A DNA stretch of 64,000 nt from Hyphomicrobiales bacterium (GCA_900472625.1 UCIT01000026.1:186001-250000), one strand, 5' to 3'. Shown: positions 18,243 to 29,671, counted from the stretch's first letter. Program-made: numbers and translations. The notes: generated by a model from the sequence alone, not told the origin.

Positions 18243-19073
18243 TCAGCCCAACACATCCCACTCCGGCGCCAAGCCGTCCGGGCTGACGATACGACCATTG
18301 GTGTGAGCGATCGTAGCGATCGCGAGCATATCGTCTGCGCTGAGTTCGAAGTCGAAGATCGCCGCGTTTTCAGCTGCGCGAACTTCCGATACCGTCTTCG
18401 ACAAAGTTACGAAACCCTGCTGCACGATCCAGCGAAGGACAATCTGGGCGACCGAGCGCTGGTGCGCGGCAGCGATCGCCTGCAACGCCAGATCGCCAAG
18501 CACCTTGCCGTCGGCCATCGCATAGTAGGCAGTTATGGACATCCCAAGCTCGCGGGCGGTGGTGATCACCGGCCGCTGATCCAGGTAAGGATGATACTCG
18601 ACCTGATTGTTGGCGAGCGGCAGCCGGCTGAGGCGGGCGGCCTCTTTCATTAGTGTCGTGTTGAAATTGGACACGCCGATATGACGGGCCTTGCCGGCCT
18701 TGGCAACGTCATTCAGAGCCGCGATCTGTTCTTCGAGACTGACAGCCGTGTTCGGCCAGTGCAGCAACAGCAGATCGACATAGTCTGTCTGAAGCTTTTT
18801 CAGGCTCTCATCGACCGACGCAAGGAAGGCATCGCGACCATAGTTCGCGACCCAGACCTTTGTTGTCAGGAAGACATCGGGGCGCGGGATGGCGGAAGCC
18901 TTGATCCCCTGCCCCACGGCAGCTTCGTTGCCGTAGATCTGCGCCGTGTCGATGTGGCGGCAACCCTGCTTGAGAACATGGGAGACCATCCGTTCGGTGT
19001 CCGCAGCCTCCATGCGGAAGGTGCCGAATCCGAGCGAGGGAATGGATGCGCCGTTTGCGTTGACGAGAGTCAT
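18243..19073 (-). CDS. Aldo/keto reductase (2,5-diketo-D-gluconate reductase type)
   Basis: NADPH-dependent carbonyl reductase of 276 residues from ATG 19073 with AAAGGA upstream. The catalytic tetrad is present: Asp42 and Tyr47 in HIDTAQIYGNE, Lys72 in LTTKVW, His105 in LLLHWP. GVSNFN follows, and the C-terminal cofactor site is less canonical (TLSKTVSEVRAAEN). It is 20 bp downstream of an MFS exporter gene on the same strand, so likely co-transcribed, and under the divergent LysR gene. Substrate unknown; it may detoxify an aldehyde. Confidence 0.9.
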   Translation of the reverse strand: MTLVNANGASIPSLGFGTFRMEAADTERMVSHVLKQGCRHIDTAQIYGNEAAVGQGIKASAIPRPDVFLTTKVWVANYGRDAFLASVDESLKKLQTDYVDLLLLHWPNTAVSLEEQIAALNDVAKAGKARHIGVSNFNTTLMKEAARLSRLPLANNQVEYHPYLDQRPVITTARELGMSITAYYAMADGKVLGDLALQAIAAAHQRSVAQIVLRWIVQQGFVTLSKTVSEVRAAENAAIFDFELSADDMLAIATIAHTNGRIVSPDGLAPEWDVLG

Positions 19074-19093
19074 GATCGTTCCTTTCGAAGAGA

Positions 19094-20287
19094 TCAGGCT
19101 GCGGATGCAGCCGTTTCCGGATGAAGCGGAGAGCGGCGGTCGAGGGCGCCGCTCCAGAGCGTGAGGACGAGTGCGGCAACCACGAAGATCGCGCCGATCC
19201 AGGGCGTGGCGCCGAGGCCGAGCGACGAGGCAACCACCAGTCCACCGACCCAGGCACCGGCGGCGATGCCGAGATTGAAAGCGGCAATATTCAGCGCCGA
19301 CGCAACATCGACGGCAGCGGGCCTGACGACACTGGCAAGCTGGACGACGTAAATCTGCAGGCCCGGCACGTTGGCGAAGGACAAGAAGCCCAGAGCGGCG
19401 AGAGTAGGGATCGTCAGCCATGGCGAAACCGCGGTGAAGCCGAAGACGACAAGCACGAGTGCCTGGGCGGCGAACAGCCAGACCAGCGCCCGCACCGGAT
19501 CACGGTTTGCGAGGCGGCCGCCGGCGACGTTGCCGATCGCAATCGCGATGCCGTAGAGCACGAGGATCAGGCTGACCGACGAGGCATGGAAGCCTGTCAC
19601 CTGTTCCAGGATCGATGCCAGGAAGGTAAAGGCAACGAAGGTGCCGCCGTAACCCAAAGCCGTCATCGCGAACACGATCAACAGGCGACCACTGCCGAGC
19701 ACCCTGACCTGATCGCCAATCGTTGCTGCTGGCGCCTTCTTCAGCGTCGAGGGTAGCAGCACCCACAGCCCGACGAAAGCAATGACGCCAAGTGCCGCGA
19801 CGGCAGCGAATGTGGCGCGCCAGCCGAATGTCTGACCGATCAGCGTGCCAAGCGGAACGCCGGTGACGATGGCCACCGCCAACCCCATGAACATCATGGC
19901 GATCGCTGAGGCCCGCTTGTCCTCAGGAACGAGATCTGCGGCAATGGTCGAGCCGACCGAGAAGAAGACGCCATGCGCAAACGCGGACAGTACACGCGCC
20001 ACCAGCAGCGGCACGTAGCCCGGGCTTAGCGCAGCCATGGTGTTGCCGACGATGAACAGGGCCATCAGGCCGAGCAGCAGGTGTTTTCGGTCGATGCGGC
20101 CGGTCAGCGCGGTCAGTATGGGCGCACCGAAGGTGACGCCGAGCGCATAGACGCTGACGATGAGGCCGGCGAGCGGCAGGTCGATGTGAAGGTCGTTCGC
20201 AACCGTCGGCAAGAGCCCAACGATGACAAACTCGGTCGTCCCGATCGCATAGGCGGCGACCGTGAGCGCAAACAGAGCAAGAGGCAT
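19094..20287 (-). CDS. MFS efflux transporter (AraJ/YdhP family)
   Basis: 397 residues with 12 membrane helices. It starts MPLALFALTVAAYAIGTTEF, the hallmark of the DHA1 AraJ/YdhP/PbuE subgroup that exports sugars, nucleosides or drugs. GRIDRKHLLL marks the loop 2-3 signature, and DLVPEDKRASAIAMMF the motif between helices 4 and 5. It is divergent from a LysR regulator and followed by an aldo/keto reductase, a common three-gene arrangement of stress-inducible export and reduction. Confidence 0.9.
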   Translation of the reverse strand: MPLALFALTVAAYAIGTTEFVIVGLLPTVANDLHIDLPLAGLIVSVYALGVTFGAPILTALTGRIDRKHLLLGLMALFIVGNTMAALSPGYVPLLVARVLSAFAHGVFFSVGSTIAADLVPEDKRASAIAMMFMGLAVAIVTGVPLGTLIGQTFGWRATFAAVAALGVIAFVGLWVLLPSTLKKAPAATIGDQVRVLGSGRLLIVFAMTALGYGGTFVAFTFLASILEQVTGFHASSVSLILVLYGIAIAIGNVAGGRLANRDPVRALVWLFAAQALVLVVFGFTAVSPWLTIPTLAALGFLSFANVPGLQIYVVQLASVVRPAAVDVASALNIAAFNLGIAAGAWVGGLVVASSLGLGATPWIGAIFVVAALVLTLWSGALDRRSPLHPETAASAA

Positions 20288-20415
20288 GGCGATTATCCAG
20301 TTCCTAGGCCGATCATCCGGCGATTTGGGTGAGCTGAATATGGCTCGCTGGCATTCTCGCGATAAGAAGGTATATTTCATCAACAGATATGAATTCAATT
20401 CACAGGATCGAACGC

Positions 20416-21309
20416 ATGGACAATACCGCCGGGGAGATGGAGGTCTTCGTGCACGCAGCGCGTCTTCAAAGCTTTTCCGCAGCCGGACGGGTGTTGCGGA
20501 TGTCTCCCTCCGCAGTCAGCAAACTGGTGACGCGGCTCGAGGAACGGCTGAAGACACGGCTGGTCGTCCGAACCACCCGAAGCCTGCAGCTGACGCCGGA
20601 AGGCGAGATCTATCTTGAGCGGGCACAGCGGATTCTTGAGGACATCAGGGAGGCCGAGCAGGTCGTATCCACCGGTGGCGAAGCGACGCCGCGTGGGCGT
20701 TTGCGGGTGAGCGTGTCGGTTGCCTTCGGTGTCCGCTATATCGTGCCGCTGGTGCCAGAATTTCTGGCCCGCTACCCCGATGTCACGCTCGACCTGTCCC
20801 TGACAGATGGGATCATCGATATCGTCGAGGAGAGAGCGGATGTCGCCATACGTTCCGGCGACCTTCGCGATACCGCACTGAAAGCCCGCAGGCTCATGGA
20901 CTCTCGACGCATCATCGTCGCTTCACCCAGCTATCTCGCGCGGATGGGAACACCGCGAAACCCGGCCGATCTAGACCGGCAAAACTGCATGACCTTCAAT
21001 TTCCGACGGACATGGGAGGAATGGCCGTTTCGCGACCCCGCCACCGGGCAGACGTTTTCGAAGGTCGTCAATGGCAATGTGGAAGCCAACAACGGGCCGA
21101 CCGTGCGCAATCTGTGCATGGCGGGCGTCGGGCTTGCACGCATCGGCGTCTTTCATGTTCAGCCCGACATCGATGCCGGTTTGCTGGTACCGGTCCTTGA
21201 GCCGTTCAATGCCGGGGACATCGAGCAGATCAATGCCGTCTACCCCGGGCATCCGCACCTGGCGAGCCGGATCCGCGCATTGATCGATTTTCTGGTCGAA
21301 AAAATCTGA
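20416..21309 (+). CDS. LysR family regulator (divergent from MFS exporter)
   Basis: 297 residues from ATG 20416, which has AGGA about eight bases upstream; an in-frame ATG at 20389 is an alternative. DNA-binding domain: MEVFVHAARLQSFSAAGRVL, SPSAVSKLVTRLEERL, RTTRSLQLTPEG. The effector domain resembles the CrgA/DmlR subgroup (VSVAFGVRYIVPLVPEFLARYP, DLSLTDGIIDIVEERADVAIR). It most likely controls the divergent MFS-aldo/keto reductase pair. Confidence 0.92.
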   Translation: MDNTAGEMEVFVHAARLQSFSAAGRVLRMSPSAVSKLVTRLEERLKTRLVVRTTRSLQLTPEGEIYLERAQRILEDIREAEQVVSTGGEATPRGRLRVSVSVAFGVRYIVPLVPEFLARYPDVTLDLSLTDGIIDIVEERADVAIRSGDLRDTALKARRLMDSRRIIVASPSYLARMGTPRNPADLDRQNCMTFNFRRTWEEWPFRDPATGQTFSKVVNGNVEANNGPTVRNLCMAGVGLARIGVFHVQPDIDAGLLVPVLEPFNAGDIEQINAVYPGHPHLASRIRALIDFLVEKI

Positions 21310-21369
21310 GCCAAAGCGGGCGGGATGGTGCCGCTCGAGAGCCGCAACATCCCGATGTCTTTGACCGTT

Positions 21370-22673
<1,304 letters not shown>

Positions 22674-22961
22674 ATGAAGGGGTCCAAGACGATCACACAG
22701 ATGAGCGTGCGCGAGCGGCAGGACATTCTGGCCGCGGTGGCCGATGCGTTGGAAACGAGCGCCAAAGAAGCCTTGATCGAGGGCAATGCCGGGTTCGCGG
22801 CCAATTCCGAGAACCTCGCGCTGACCATCCGAGGCAGCGTCAATGGCCTTTCGAACAATGATCTAAAGGCGGCCGAGATCCTTCTCCAGCAGGCCATGAC
22901 GCTGATCGAGCAGTTCCGCTTTCGCGACCCGCACCGTCCGGAGACCCTGACGCTACACTGA
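22674..22961 (+). CDS. Hypothetical small helical protein
   Basis: 95 residues from ATG 22674 (MKGSKTITQMSVRERQD...), with GGGAAAG about nine bases upstream; TTG 22656 is an alternative. Not recognised. It is predicted all-helical (RERQDILAAVADALETSAKE, NDLKAAEILLQQAMTLIEQF), soluble and acidic. It converges on the GntR gene with a 16-bp gap. An overlapping antisense frame of similar length exists but has unusual composition. Confidence 0.45.
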   Translation: MKGSKTITQMSVRERQDILAAVADALETSAKEALIEGNAGFAANSENLALTIRGSVNGLSNNDLKAAEILLQQAMTLIEQFRFRDPHRPETLTLH

Positions 22962-22977
22962 CGCGTCGTCGCCTCTT

Positions 22978-23706
22978 TCAATCCCGATTGGTGTAGAGTG
23001 CACTCGATCGTTCCAGGTGCTTCAATATCCCCGCCTCGGCTCCGTCGGCGTCGTTGGCGGCAAGACAGTCCAGAATGTGTTCGTGCTCGACGAGCGTAAA
23101 CTTCTCCTTACCGGTCCAGATCAGCATGTCTGTGTGATAGGCCTTCAGCCAGGCAAGCATAGCTTCGCTGACGGCAACGAAAATCGGATTGCCTGAAATC
23201 TGCGCGATGCGCGTGTGAAACTGCATGTCGGCCGAGATGAATTCTTCAGCATTGCCGAGTGCACGCCTCTGGTGCTCGATAACCTCACGCAGGTCGGCGA
23301 TGTCGTCGCTGGTTGCTTTCACGGCAGCCTCGCGCGCCATACCGCGTTCGAAGAAGATACGCGTGCTCTTCAGATGATCGAGTGAATCCGCGGACTGCGA
23401 CAGCATGATCTTGGCGGTCAGGTCCACCTGGCGAAACAACGACTTGGCGGTCAGCCGCAGAACCTTGGCGCGCTCGCCGTGAGAGATGTTTACCAGTCCC
23501 ATGCTGGCCAGCGACTGCATTGCCTCTCGAATGGCCGGGCGGCCGACGCCGAAGCGTTCCATCAATACGCGCTCCGAAGGCATCTCATCGCCCGGACGTA
23601 ACTCTCCTGAGGTGATCATCCGCTCCAGCCGATCGAATACCTCATCGGATAGCTTACGACGCACGATCTGTTCAACTGGCTGGTTCATGGTCTCTCGCTG
23701 GCTCAC
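22978..23706 (-). CDS. GntR family (FadR/FCD) regulator of the apiose locus
   Basis: 242 residues from GTG 23706 with AGGAGG six bases upstream. N-terminal GntR helix-turn-helix: LERMITSGELRPGDEMPSER and FGVGRPAIREAMQSLASMGL. C-terminal all-helical FCD ligand domain carries the usual metal/ligand residues (STRIFFERGMAREAA, DMQFHTRIAQISGN, EHEHILDCLAANDADGA). It is divergent from the oiaX operon, and the intergenic region has a TGGwATA-N5-TATwCCA repeat that recurs before apnO. It probably acts as a repressor released by a pathway intermediate. Confidence 0.92.
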   Translation of the reverse strand: MSQRETMNQPVEQIVRRKLSDEVFDRLERMITSGELRPGDEMPSERVLMERFGVGRPAIREAMQSLASMGLVNISHGERAKVLRLTAKSLFRQVDLTAKIMLSQSADSLDHLKSTRIFFERGMAREAAVKATSDDIADLREVIEHQRRALGNAEEFISADMQFHTRIAQISGNPIFVAVSEAMLAWLKAYHTDMLIWTGKEKFTLVEHEHILDCLAANDADGAEAGILKHLERSSALYTNRD

Positions 23707-23800
23707 AATATCCCTCCTTTATGCATGCTAGCGCCCTCTCAAGAAAGGCCGTCATTTGGAATAGCTCGGTGGTCCTTCAAAAAATTTTTATTGCAGAAAT

Positions 23801-23820
23801 TGGAATACTCATTATACCAG
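23801..23820. promoter_or_regulatory. Candidate GntR operator before oiaX
   Basis: TGGAATACTCATTATACCA (23801-23819) is an inverted repeat, TGGaATA-N5-TATaCCA. It lies 59 bp upstream of the oiaX start and 95 bp upstream of the GntR start. The 14-mer ACTCATTATACCAG (23807-23820) recurs with one change at 27755-27768. Many FCD-GntR proteins bind TGGTATACCA-like sites. Confidence 0.65.
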
Positions 23821-23878
23821 TTCACGAGTTGATGCCATGGCAAAGTTTTCGTCACGGCAGGAGGAGCAACGAGACCTC

Positions 23879-25138
23879 ATGATGATCACAGTCACCTATC
23901 GCATCGAAACGACCGGCAGCGTCGAGGCCATGGCGGAGAAGATCGCCAGCGATCAGTCCACCGGTACGTTCGTTCCCGTTCCCGGCGAAACCAAAGAACT
24001 GAAGGCGCGCGTCGCCGCGCGAGTTCTCGCCATTCGCCACTTGCCTGATGCAGAGCGTCCGACCTGGCTGGAAGTGGCCGATGGGCATGGCCCGATTCGC
24101 CGCGCCGAGGCCGATATCGCCTTTCCGCTGGACGCCATCGGCACCGATCTCTCCGCCCTGATGACGATCGCGATCGGCGGCGTGTTTTCGATCAAGGGCA
24201 TGACCGGCATCCGCATCGTCGACATGAAATTGCCGGAGGCTTTCGCCTCGGCGCATCCCGGCCCCCAGTTCGGTCTCCCCGGAACGCGACGCCTGACGGG
24301 TGTCGCAGAGCGGCCGATCATCGGCACCATCGTCAAGCCGGCGCTTGGCCTGCGCCCGCATGAAACCGCCGCGTTGGTCGGCGAACTCATCGAATCGGGC
24401 GTCGACTTCATCAAGGACGACGAGAAGTTGATGAGCCCTGCCTATTCGCCGCTCAAGGAGCGCGTGGAGGCGATCATGCCGCTGATCCTCGATCACGAGC
24501 AGAAGACCGGCAAGAAGGTGATGTATGCGTTCGGCATTTCGCACGCCGATCCCGACGAGATGATGCGCAACCACGATCTCGTCATGAAGGCGGGTGGCAA
24601 CTGCGCGGTAGTCAATATCAATTCAATCGGCTTTGGCGGCATGAGCTTCCTGCGCAAGCGCTCCGGCCTTGTGCTGCATGCCCACCGCAACGGCTGGGAT
24701 ATCCTGACTCGCGATCCGGGCGCCGGCCTCGATTTCAAGGTCTATCAGCAGTTCTGGCGCCTGCTCGGCGTCGACCAGTTCCAGATCAACGGCATCCGCA
24801 TCAAGTATTGGGAGCCGGACGAAAGCTTCGTCGAATCCTTCAAGGCCGTCAGCACGCCGCTATTCAGCAAGGCCGATTGCCCGCTGCCGGTCGCTGGCTC
24901 CGGCCAGTGGGGCGGGCAGGCCCCGGACACCTACAATCGTACCGGCCGCACGCAGGATCTTCTCTATCTGTGCGGCGGCGGTATCGTCAGCCATCCGGGC
25001 GGCCCAGCCGCCGGCGTACGTGCCGTGCAGCAGGCCTGGCAGGCTGCTGTTGCCGACATCCCGCTCGACGAATACGCCAAGGACCACCCGGAGCTCGCGG
25101 CCTCTATCGCGAAGTTCGGCGACGGCAAGGCAGCGTAA
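23879..25138 (+). CDS. oiaX: RuBisCO-like protein: 3-oxo-isoapionate-4-phosphate decarboxylase
   Basis: 419 residues from ATG 23879 (an upstream ATG at 23837 adds 14 residues). The RuBisCO large-chain fold keeps key residues: Lys153 (GTIVKPALGL), carbamylated Lys179 with Asp181-Glu182 (GVDFIKDDE), His267 (VLHAHRNGW), loop-6 Lys309, Ser341 and Gly345-346 (GSGQWGGQ) and the phosphate glycines 366-368. It is not a CO2-fixing enzyme: surrounding genes match the D-apionate pathway, in which such proteins decarboxylate 3-oxo-isoapionate 4-phosphate to L-erythrulose 1-phosphate. A close relative, OiaT, instead cleaves the substrate to 3-phosphoglycerate and glycolate. The two isomerase genes downstream favour OiaX. 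Confidence 0.85.
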   Translation: MMITVTYRIETTGSVEAMAEKIASDQSTGTFVPVPGETKELKARVAARVLAIRHLPDAERPTWLEVADGHGPIRRAEADIAFPLDAIGTDLSALMTIAIGGVFSIKGMTGIRIVDMKLPEAFASAHPGPQFGLPGTRRLTGVAERPIIGTIVKPALGLRPHETAALVGELIESGVDFIKDDEKLMSPAYSPLKERVEAIMPLILDHEQKTGKKVMYAFGISHADPDEMMRNHDLVMKAGGNCAVVNINSIGFGGMSFLRKRSGLVLHAHRNGWDILTRDPGAGLDFKVYQQFWRLLGVDQFQINGIRIKYWEPDESFVESFKAVSTPLFSKADCPLPVAGSGQWGGQAPDTYNRTGRTQDLLYLCGGGIVSHPGGPAAGVRAVQQAWQAAVADIPLDEYAKDHPELAASIAKFGDGKAA

Positions 25139-25142
25139 GATC

Positions 25143-26477
25143 ATGACCAAGCCACTGCTTACCTACTACGGTGACGACTTCACCGGCTCCGCCGACGTCA
25201 TGGAGGCCCTCGCCTCCAACGGCGTACCCACCGTGCTGTTCTTGGGCATCCCAAGTGCAGAGACAGCGGAGCGTTTCGCCGATTACCGCGCCTTCGGCAT
25301 TGCCGGCACCAGCCGCAGCGAAACGCCCGAGTGGATGGAAAAGAATCTGCCATCGATCTTCGAATGGCTGAAGGCACTCGACGCCGACATCTGCCACTAT
25401 AAGGTCTGCTCGACCTTCGATTCCGCCCCCACGGTCGGCAACATCGGCAAGGCGATCGAGATCGGCAAGGCGCTTTACGGCCAGCCGGTCGTGCCCGTCA
25501 TCGTCGGCGCGCCACAGCTCAAGCGCTTCACCGCCTTCGGCAATCTGTTCGCGGCCTATCAGGATCGCTTCTACCGTATCGACCGGCATCCGGTGATGAG
25601 CCGGCATCCGGTGACGCCGATGGCGGAGGCAGACCTCACCCTGCACCTCGCAAAACAGACCTCGCTTCCGGTGGCGTTGGCCGATCTCGTGACGATCGCG
25701 GCCGCCGATGCCGACCAGCGCGTTGACGCTGCCGTGAGCAATCTCGATGGTATTCTGCTGATCGACGTCGACAGCGCGCAGTCGCAGGCACTGGCCGGAC
25801 GCCAGATGTGGCGTGCGAGACGCGATGGCGGCTTGTTCACCGCCGGATCATCGGGCGTCGAATACGCGCTGCTGCAGGCGTGGAAAGCCGAAGGTCTGCT
25901 TGGCGAACCGACGACCTTCGCCGAGCCAGGCAAGGTGGATCGGCTCGCGGTGGTTTCGGGAAGTGTCTCTCCGACGACAGAACGGCAGATTCGTAATGCG
26001 ACGGAGAACGGCTTTGACGGCATCGCCGTCGATCCGCTCGAACTTGTCGGCGAAAGCGGCAATCGCGCCATCGATGCGGCCGTCGCGGAAGGCATTCAAC
26101 GGCTGAAGAATGGCCGCAGCGTCGTGTTGCATACGGCACTCGGCCCTTCAGCCGACAAGGGCACCGACATCGATCGTATTCCGGGCTCCCGCCATCGCCT
26201 CGGTTCCGCTCTCGGGACGATCCTGCGCCGCCTGGTCGAGGAAGAGAAGCTGACCCGCGCCGTCATCGCCGGTGGCGATACGTCGAGCCACGCCCTGCAG
26301 CAACTGCGCGTGGACGCCCTGACGACGCTGCTGCCATTGCCGCAGACGCCGGGCTCCCCGCTCTGTACGGCGCACGGCCCCTACGCGCCGACCAACGGCC
26401 TGCAGATCGCGCTCAAGGGCGGGCAGGTCGGCACCGACACTTATTTCGCACAGATCCGCGACGGACGGAGGAGCTAA
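25143..26477 (+). CDS. oiaK: 3-oxo-isoapionate kinase (DUF1537 four-carbon acid sugar kinase family)
   Basis: 444 residues, starting 4 bp after oiaX. N-terminal sugar-binding domain begins LLTYYGDDFTGSADVMEAL, the DUF1537 hallmark. The C-terminal nucleotide-binding domain has LAVVSGSVSPTTERQI and IAGGDTSSHALQQL. In the D-apionate pathway this kinase makes 3-oxo-isoapionate 4-phosphate, the substrate of the RuBisCO-like enzyme encoded just upstream. Assignment follows from family plus gene order. Confidence 0.87.
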   Translation: MTKPLLTYYGDDFTGSADVMEALASNGVPTVLFLGIPSAETAERFADYRAFGIAGTSRSETPEWMEKNLPSIFEWLKALDADICHYKVCSTFDSAPTVGNIGKAIEIGKALYGQPVVPVIVGAPQLKRFTAFGNLFAAYQDRFYRIDRHPVMSRHPVTPMAEADLTLHLAKQTSLPVALADLVTIAAADADQRVDAAVSNLDGILLIDVDSAQSQALAGRQMWRARRDGGLFTAGSSGVEYALLQAWKAEGLLGEPTTFAEPGKVDRLAVVSGSVSPTTERQIRNATENGFDGIAVDPLELVGESGNRAIDAAVAEGIQRLKNGRSVVLHTALGPSADKGTDIDRIPGSRHRLGSALGTILRRLVEEEKLTRAVIAGGDTSSHALQQLRVDALTTLLPLPQTPGSPLCTAHGPYAPTNGLQIALKGGQVGTDTYFAQIRDGRRS

Positions 26478-26479
26478 CG

Positions 26480-27238
26480 ATGCGCTACTGGGTTGGCACC
26501 AGCTTCAAGATGAACAAAACCCTCGATGAAGCACTGTCCTTCGCCGAACAGCTCGCGGCCGCCGACGGCGGCCGTCACGCGGACATCCAGTGCTTCGTCA
26601 TTCCGTCATTTACCGCCGTGCGTGAAGTCAAGAAAGCTCTCGCCGATGCCTCGGTCAAGGTCGGCGCGCAGAACATGCACTGGGATGCGGCCGGCGCCTG
26701 GACGGGTGAAGTCTCGGCGCCGATGCTGAAGGACTGCAACCTCGATATCGTCGAACTCGGCCACTCCGAGCGCCGCGAGCATTTCGGCGAAACCGACGAG
26801 ACCGTCGGCCTCAAGGTCGAAAGCGCCTTGAAGCACGGGCTTATCCCACTGATCTGCATCGGCGAGACGCTTGCCGAGCGCAATGCCGGCGATGCCGACG
26901 CGGTGCTGAAGCGCCAGGTGGAAAGCGCTCTCGCTCGGGTCACCCAATCCGGCAAGGACGCGGAAATCCTTCTCGCATACGAACCCGTCTGGGCAATCGG
27001 CGTCAACGGCATTCCGGCCACCGCCGACTACGCTGACGAGCGTCATGCGCGGATCGCCGACGTCGCCGCCAAGGCGCTCGGCCGCGCAGTGCCGGTGCTC
27101 TACGGCGGCAGCGTCAATCCCGGCAATTGCGAGGAACTGATCGCCCAGAAGCACATTGACGGCCTCTTCATCGGCCGCTCGGCCTGGGCCGTTGAAGGCT
27201 ATCTCGACATTCTGAAGCGTGTCGCCGCGGTCATCTGA
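26480..27238 (+). CDS. lerI: Triosephosphate-isomerase-like L-erythrulose-1-phosphate isomerase
   Basis: 252-residue TIM barrel. Catalytic His95 (ELGHSERR) and Glu168 (AYEPVWAIG) are intact, as are phosphate-binding YGGSVNP and GLFIGRSAW. The N-terminal loop reads TSFKMNKT instead of the canonical GNWKMN of glycolytic TpiA, keeping Lys10 but replacing Asn and Trp. That change, and its position after oiaK, argue for tetrulose phosphate as substrate: L-erythrulose 1-phosphate to D-erythrulose 4-phosphate. The gene begins 2 bp after oiaK. Confidence 0.85.
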   Translation: MRYWVGTSFKMNKTLDEALSFAEQLAAADGGRHADIQCFVIPSFTAVREVKKALADASVKVGAQNMHWDAAGAWTGEVSAPMLKDCNLDIVELGHSERREHFGETDETVGLKVESALKHGLIPLICIGETLAERNAGDADAVLKRQVESALARVTQSGKDAEILLAYEPVWAIGVNGIPATADYADERHARIADVAAKALGRAVPVLYGGSVNPGNCEELIAQKHIDGLFIGRSAWAVEGYLDILKRVAAVI

Positions 27239-27293
27239 TCGCAGCGACCCAATCCACTCATCCAGCCCCCGAATGATTGAAAGGACACGAACC

Positions 27294-27731
27294 ATGAAAA
27301 TCGCCATCGGAGCGGATAGCGCCGGCAAGCCCTTGCTTGACGTGATCGCCGCCCATCTCGCCACCAAGGCGGGCCTCGAAGTGCATGATCTCAGCCAGGC
27401 GGGCTTCTATGCCGACCTGTCGCAGAACCTCGCCCAGACCATCGTCGACGGCCAGCATGAGCGCGGCATCCTGATTTGCGGCACCGGCATCGGCGTCTCG
27501 ATCTCCGCCAACAAGGTTGCGGGCATCCGCGCCGCGCTGACGCACGACACCTACTCGGCTGAGCGCGCCGCGAAGTCCAACAACGCGCAGATCATCACCA
27601 TGGGCTCGCGCGTCATCGGTCCGGAGCTTGCCAAGTCGATCGTCGATACCTGGCTCGCGTCGGAATTCGACCCGAAGGGCGCATCCGCAGCCAACGTCGA
27701 CGCCATCAACAAGCTCGACGCGGTTAAGTAA
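27294..27731 (+). CDS. derI: RpiB-like D-erythrulose-4-phosphate isomerase
   Basis: 145 residues from ATG 27294, which has AAGGA upstream. LacAB/RpiB fold: [14 protein letters not shown], active-site Cys62 in [21 protein letters not shown], and the phosphate-binding Arg/His segment [12 protein letters not shown] and ITMGSRVIG. In tetritol and apionate pathways this family converts D-erythrulose 4-phosphate to D-erythrose 4-phosphate, which enters the pentose phosphate pathway. Fourth gene of oiaX-oiaK-lerI-derI. Confidence 0.86.
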   Translation: MKIAIGADSAGKPLLDVIAAHLATKAGLEVHDLSQAGFYADLSQNLAQTIVDGQHERGILICGTGIGVSISANKVAGIRAALTHDTYSAERAAKSNNAQIITMGSRVIGPELAKSIVDTWLASEFDPKGASAANVDAINKLDAVK

Positions 27732-27745
27732 TACTTATCATGGCG

Positions 27746-27768
27746 TGGTGATTGACTCATCATACCAG
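27746..27768. promoter_or_regulatory. Second copy of the candidate GntR operator, before apnO
   Basis: TGGTGAT (27746-27752) and ATCATACCA (27759-27767) form an inverted repeat 40 bp upstream of the apnO start. It shares ACTCATyATACCAG with the site before oiaX. This implies a second promoter starting at apnO under the same regulator. Confidence 0.6.
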
Positions 27769-27807
27769 CAACGTTAACAATCCTAGCAAAACACGAAGTG
27801 AGGAAAC

Positions 27808-28635
27808 ATGACTTCCATTGCTCTGTTCGGCGCCGGCGGTAAAATGGGCTACCGGCTTGCAAAGAACCTGAAGGGTTCGCGCTATGACGTTCGCCACGTC
27901 GAAATCAGTGATATCGGCAAGGCACGTCTGAAGGACGACCTCGGCCTTTCCACCGTTGACGTGGACGTTGCCCTTGACGGCGTAGACGTCGTCATCCTGG
28001 CCGTTCCGGATACGCATATTGGTAAGGTTGCCGCGGGCATCAACGACAAGCTGAAGGCCGGCACCATGGTCATCGCTCTCGATGCCGCAGCCCCCTTCGC
28101 AGGCCACTTCCCGGAACGTCCGGATCTGACCTACTTCGTCACGCATCCGTGCCATCCGCCGATCTTCAACGACGAAACCGACATGCAGGCGAAGAAGGAC
28201 CACTTCGGCGGCCTGTTCGCCAAGCAGCATATCGTTTCGGCCTTGATGCAGGGTCCGGAAGACGCCTACGCCGTCGGCGAAGAAATCGCCAAGACGATCT
28301 GGGCGCCGGTCATGCGCTCGCACCGCGTCACCGTCGAGCAGATGGCGATGCTGGAGCCGGGTCTCTCCGAGACCGTTGCCGCTTCGCTGCTCGTCGTCAT
28401 GAAGCAGGCGATGGACGAATGCGTCGCTCGCGGCGTTCCGGAAGAAGCCGCTCGCGACTTCCTGCTCGGCCACCTCAACGTTCTTGGCGCCGTGATCTTC
28501 GGCGAAGTCCAGGGCGTGTTCTCGGACGCTTGCAACAAGGCTATCGAATTCGGCATTCCCGCCCTGATGAAGGACGATTGGAAACGCGTATTCGAACCGC
28601 AGGAGATCGCTGACAGCATCAAGCGTATCACCTGA
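27808..28635 (+). CDS. apnO: D-apionate oxidoisomerase
   Basis: 275 residues with GTGAGGAAAC before the ATG. The N-terminal Rossmann domain starts TSIALFGAGGKMGYRLAKNL, and VDVVILAVPDTHIGKVA follows, as in 6-phosphogluconate/ketol-acid type dehydrogenases. The helical C-terminal half is of the phosphogluconate dehydrogenase C-terminal type. In the apionate pathway ApnO oxidises and isomerises D-apionate to 3-oxo-isoapionate, the OiaK substrate. Assigned by family and position. Confidence 0.82.
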   Translation: MTSIALFGAGGKMGYRLAKNLKGSRYDVRHVEISDIGKARLKDDLGLSTVDVDVALDGVDVVILAVPDTHIGKVAAGINDKLKAGTMVIALDAAAPFAGHFPERPDLTYFVTHPCHPPIFNDETDMQAKKDHFGGLFAKQHIVSALMQGPEDAYAVGEEIAKTIWAPVMRSHRVTVEQMAMLEPGLSETVAASLLVVMKQAMDECVARGVPEEAARDFLLGHLNVLGAVIFGEVQGVFSDACNKAIEFGIPALMKDDWKRVFEPQEIADSIKRIT

Positions 28636-29652
<1,017 letters not shown>

Positions 29653-29671
29653 CGACCGCCGAAGACTGATG

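Noticed and set aside
23879..25138. A true CO2-fixing RuBisCO
   Set aside because: No small subunit, phosphoribulokinase or Calvin-cycle gene is nearby. The gene is followed by oiaK, lerI and derI, and the N-terminal and loop regions differ from form I/II enzymes.
26480..27238. Housekeeping triosephosphate isomerase
   Set aside because: Altered GNWK loop and tight coupling between oiaK and derI point to the tetrulose-phosphate role.
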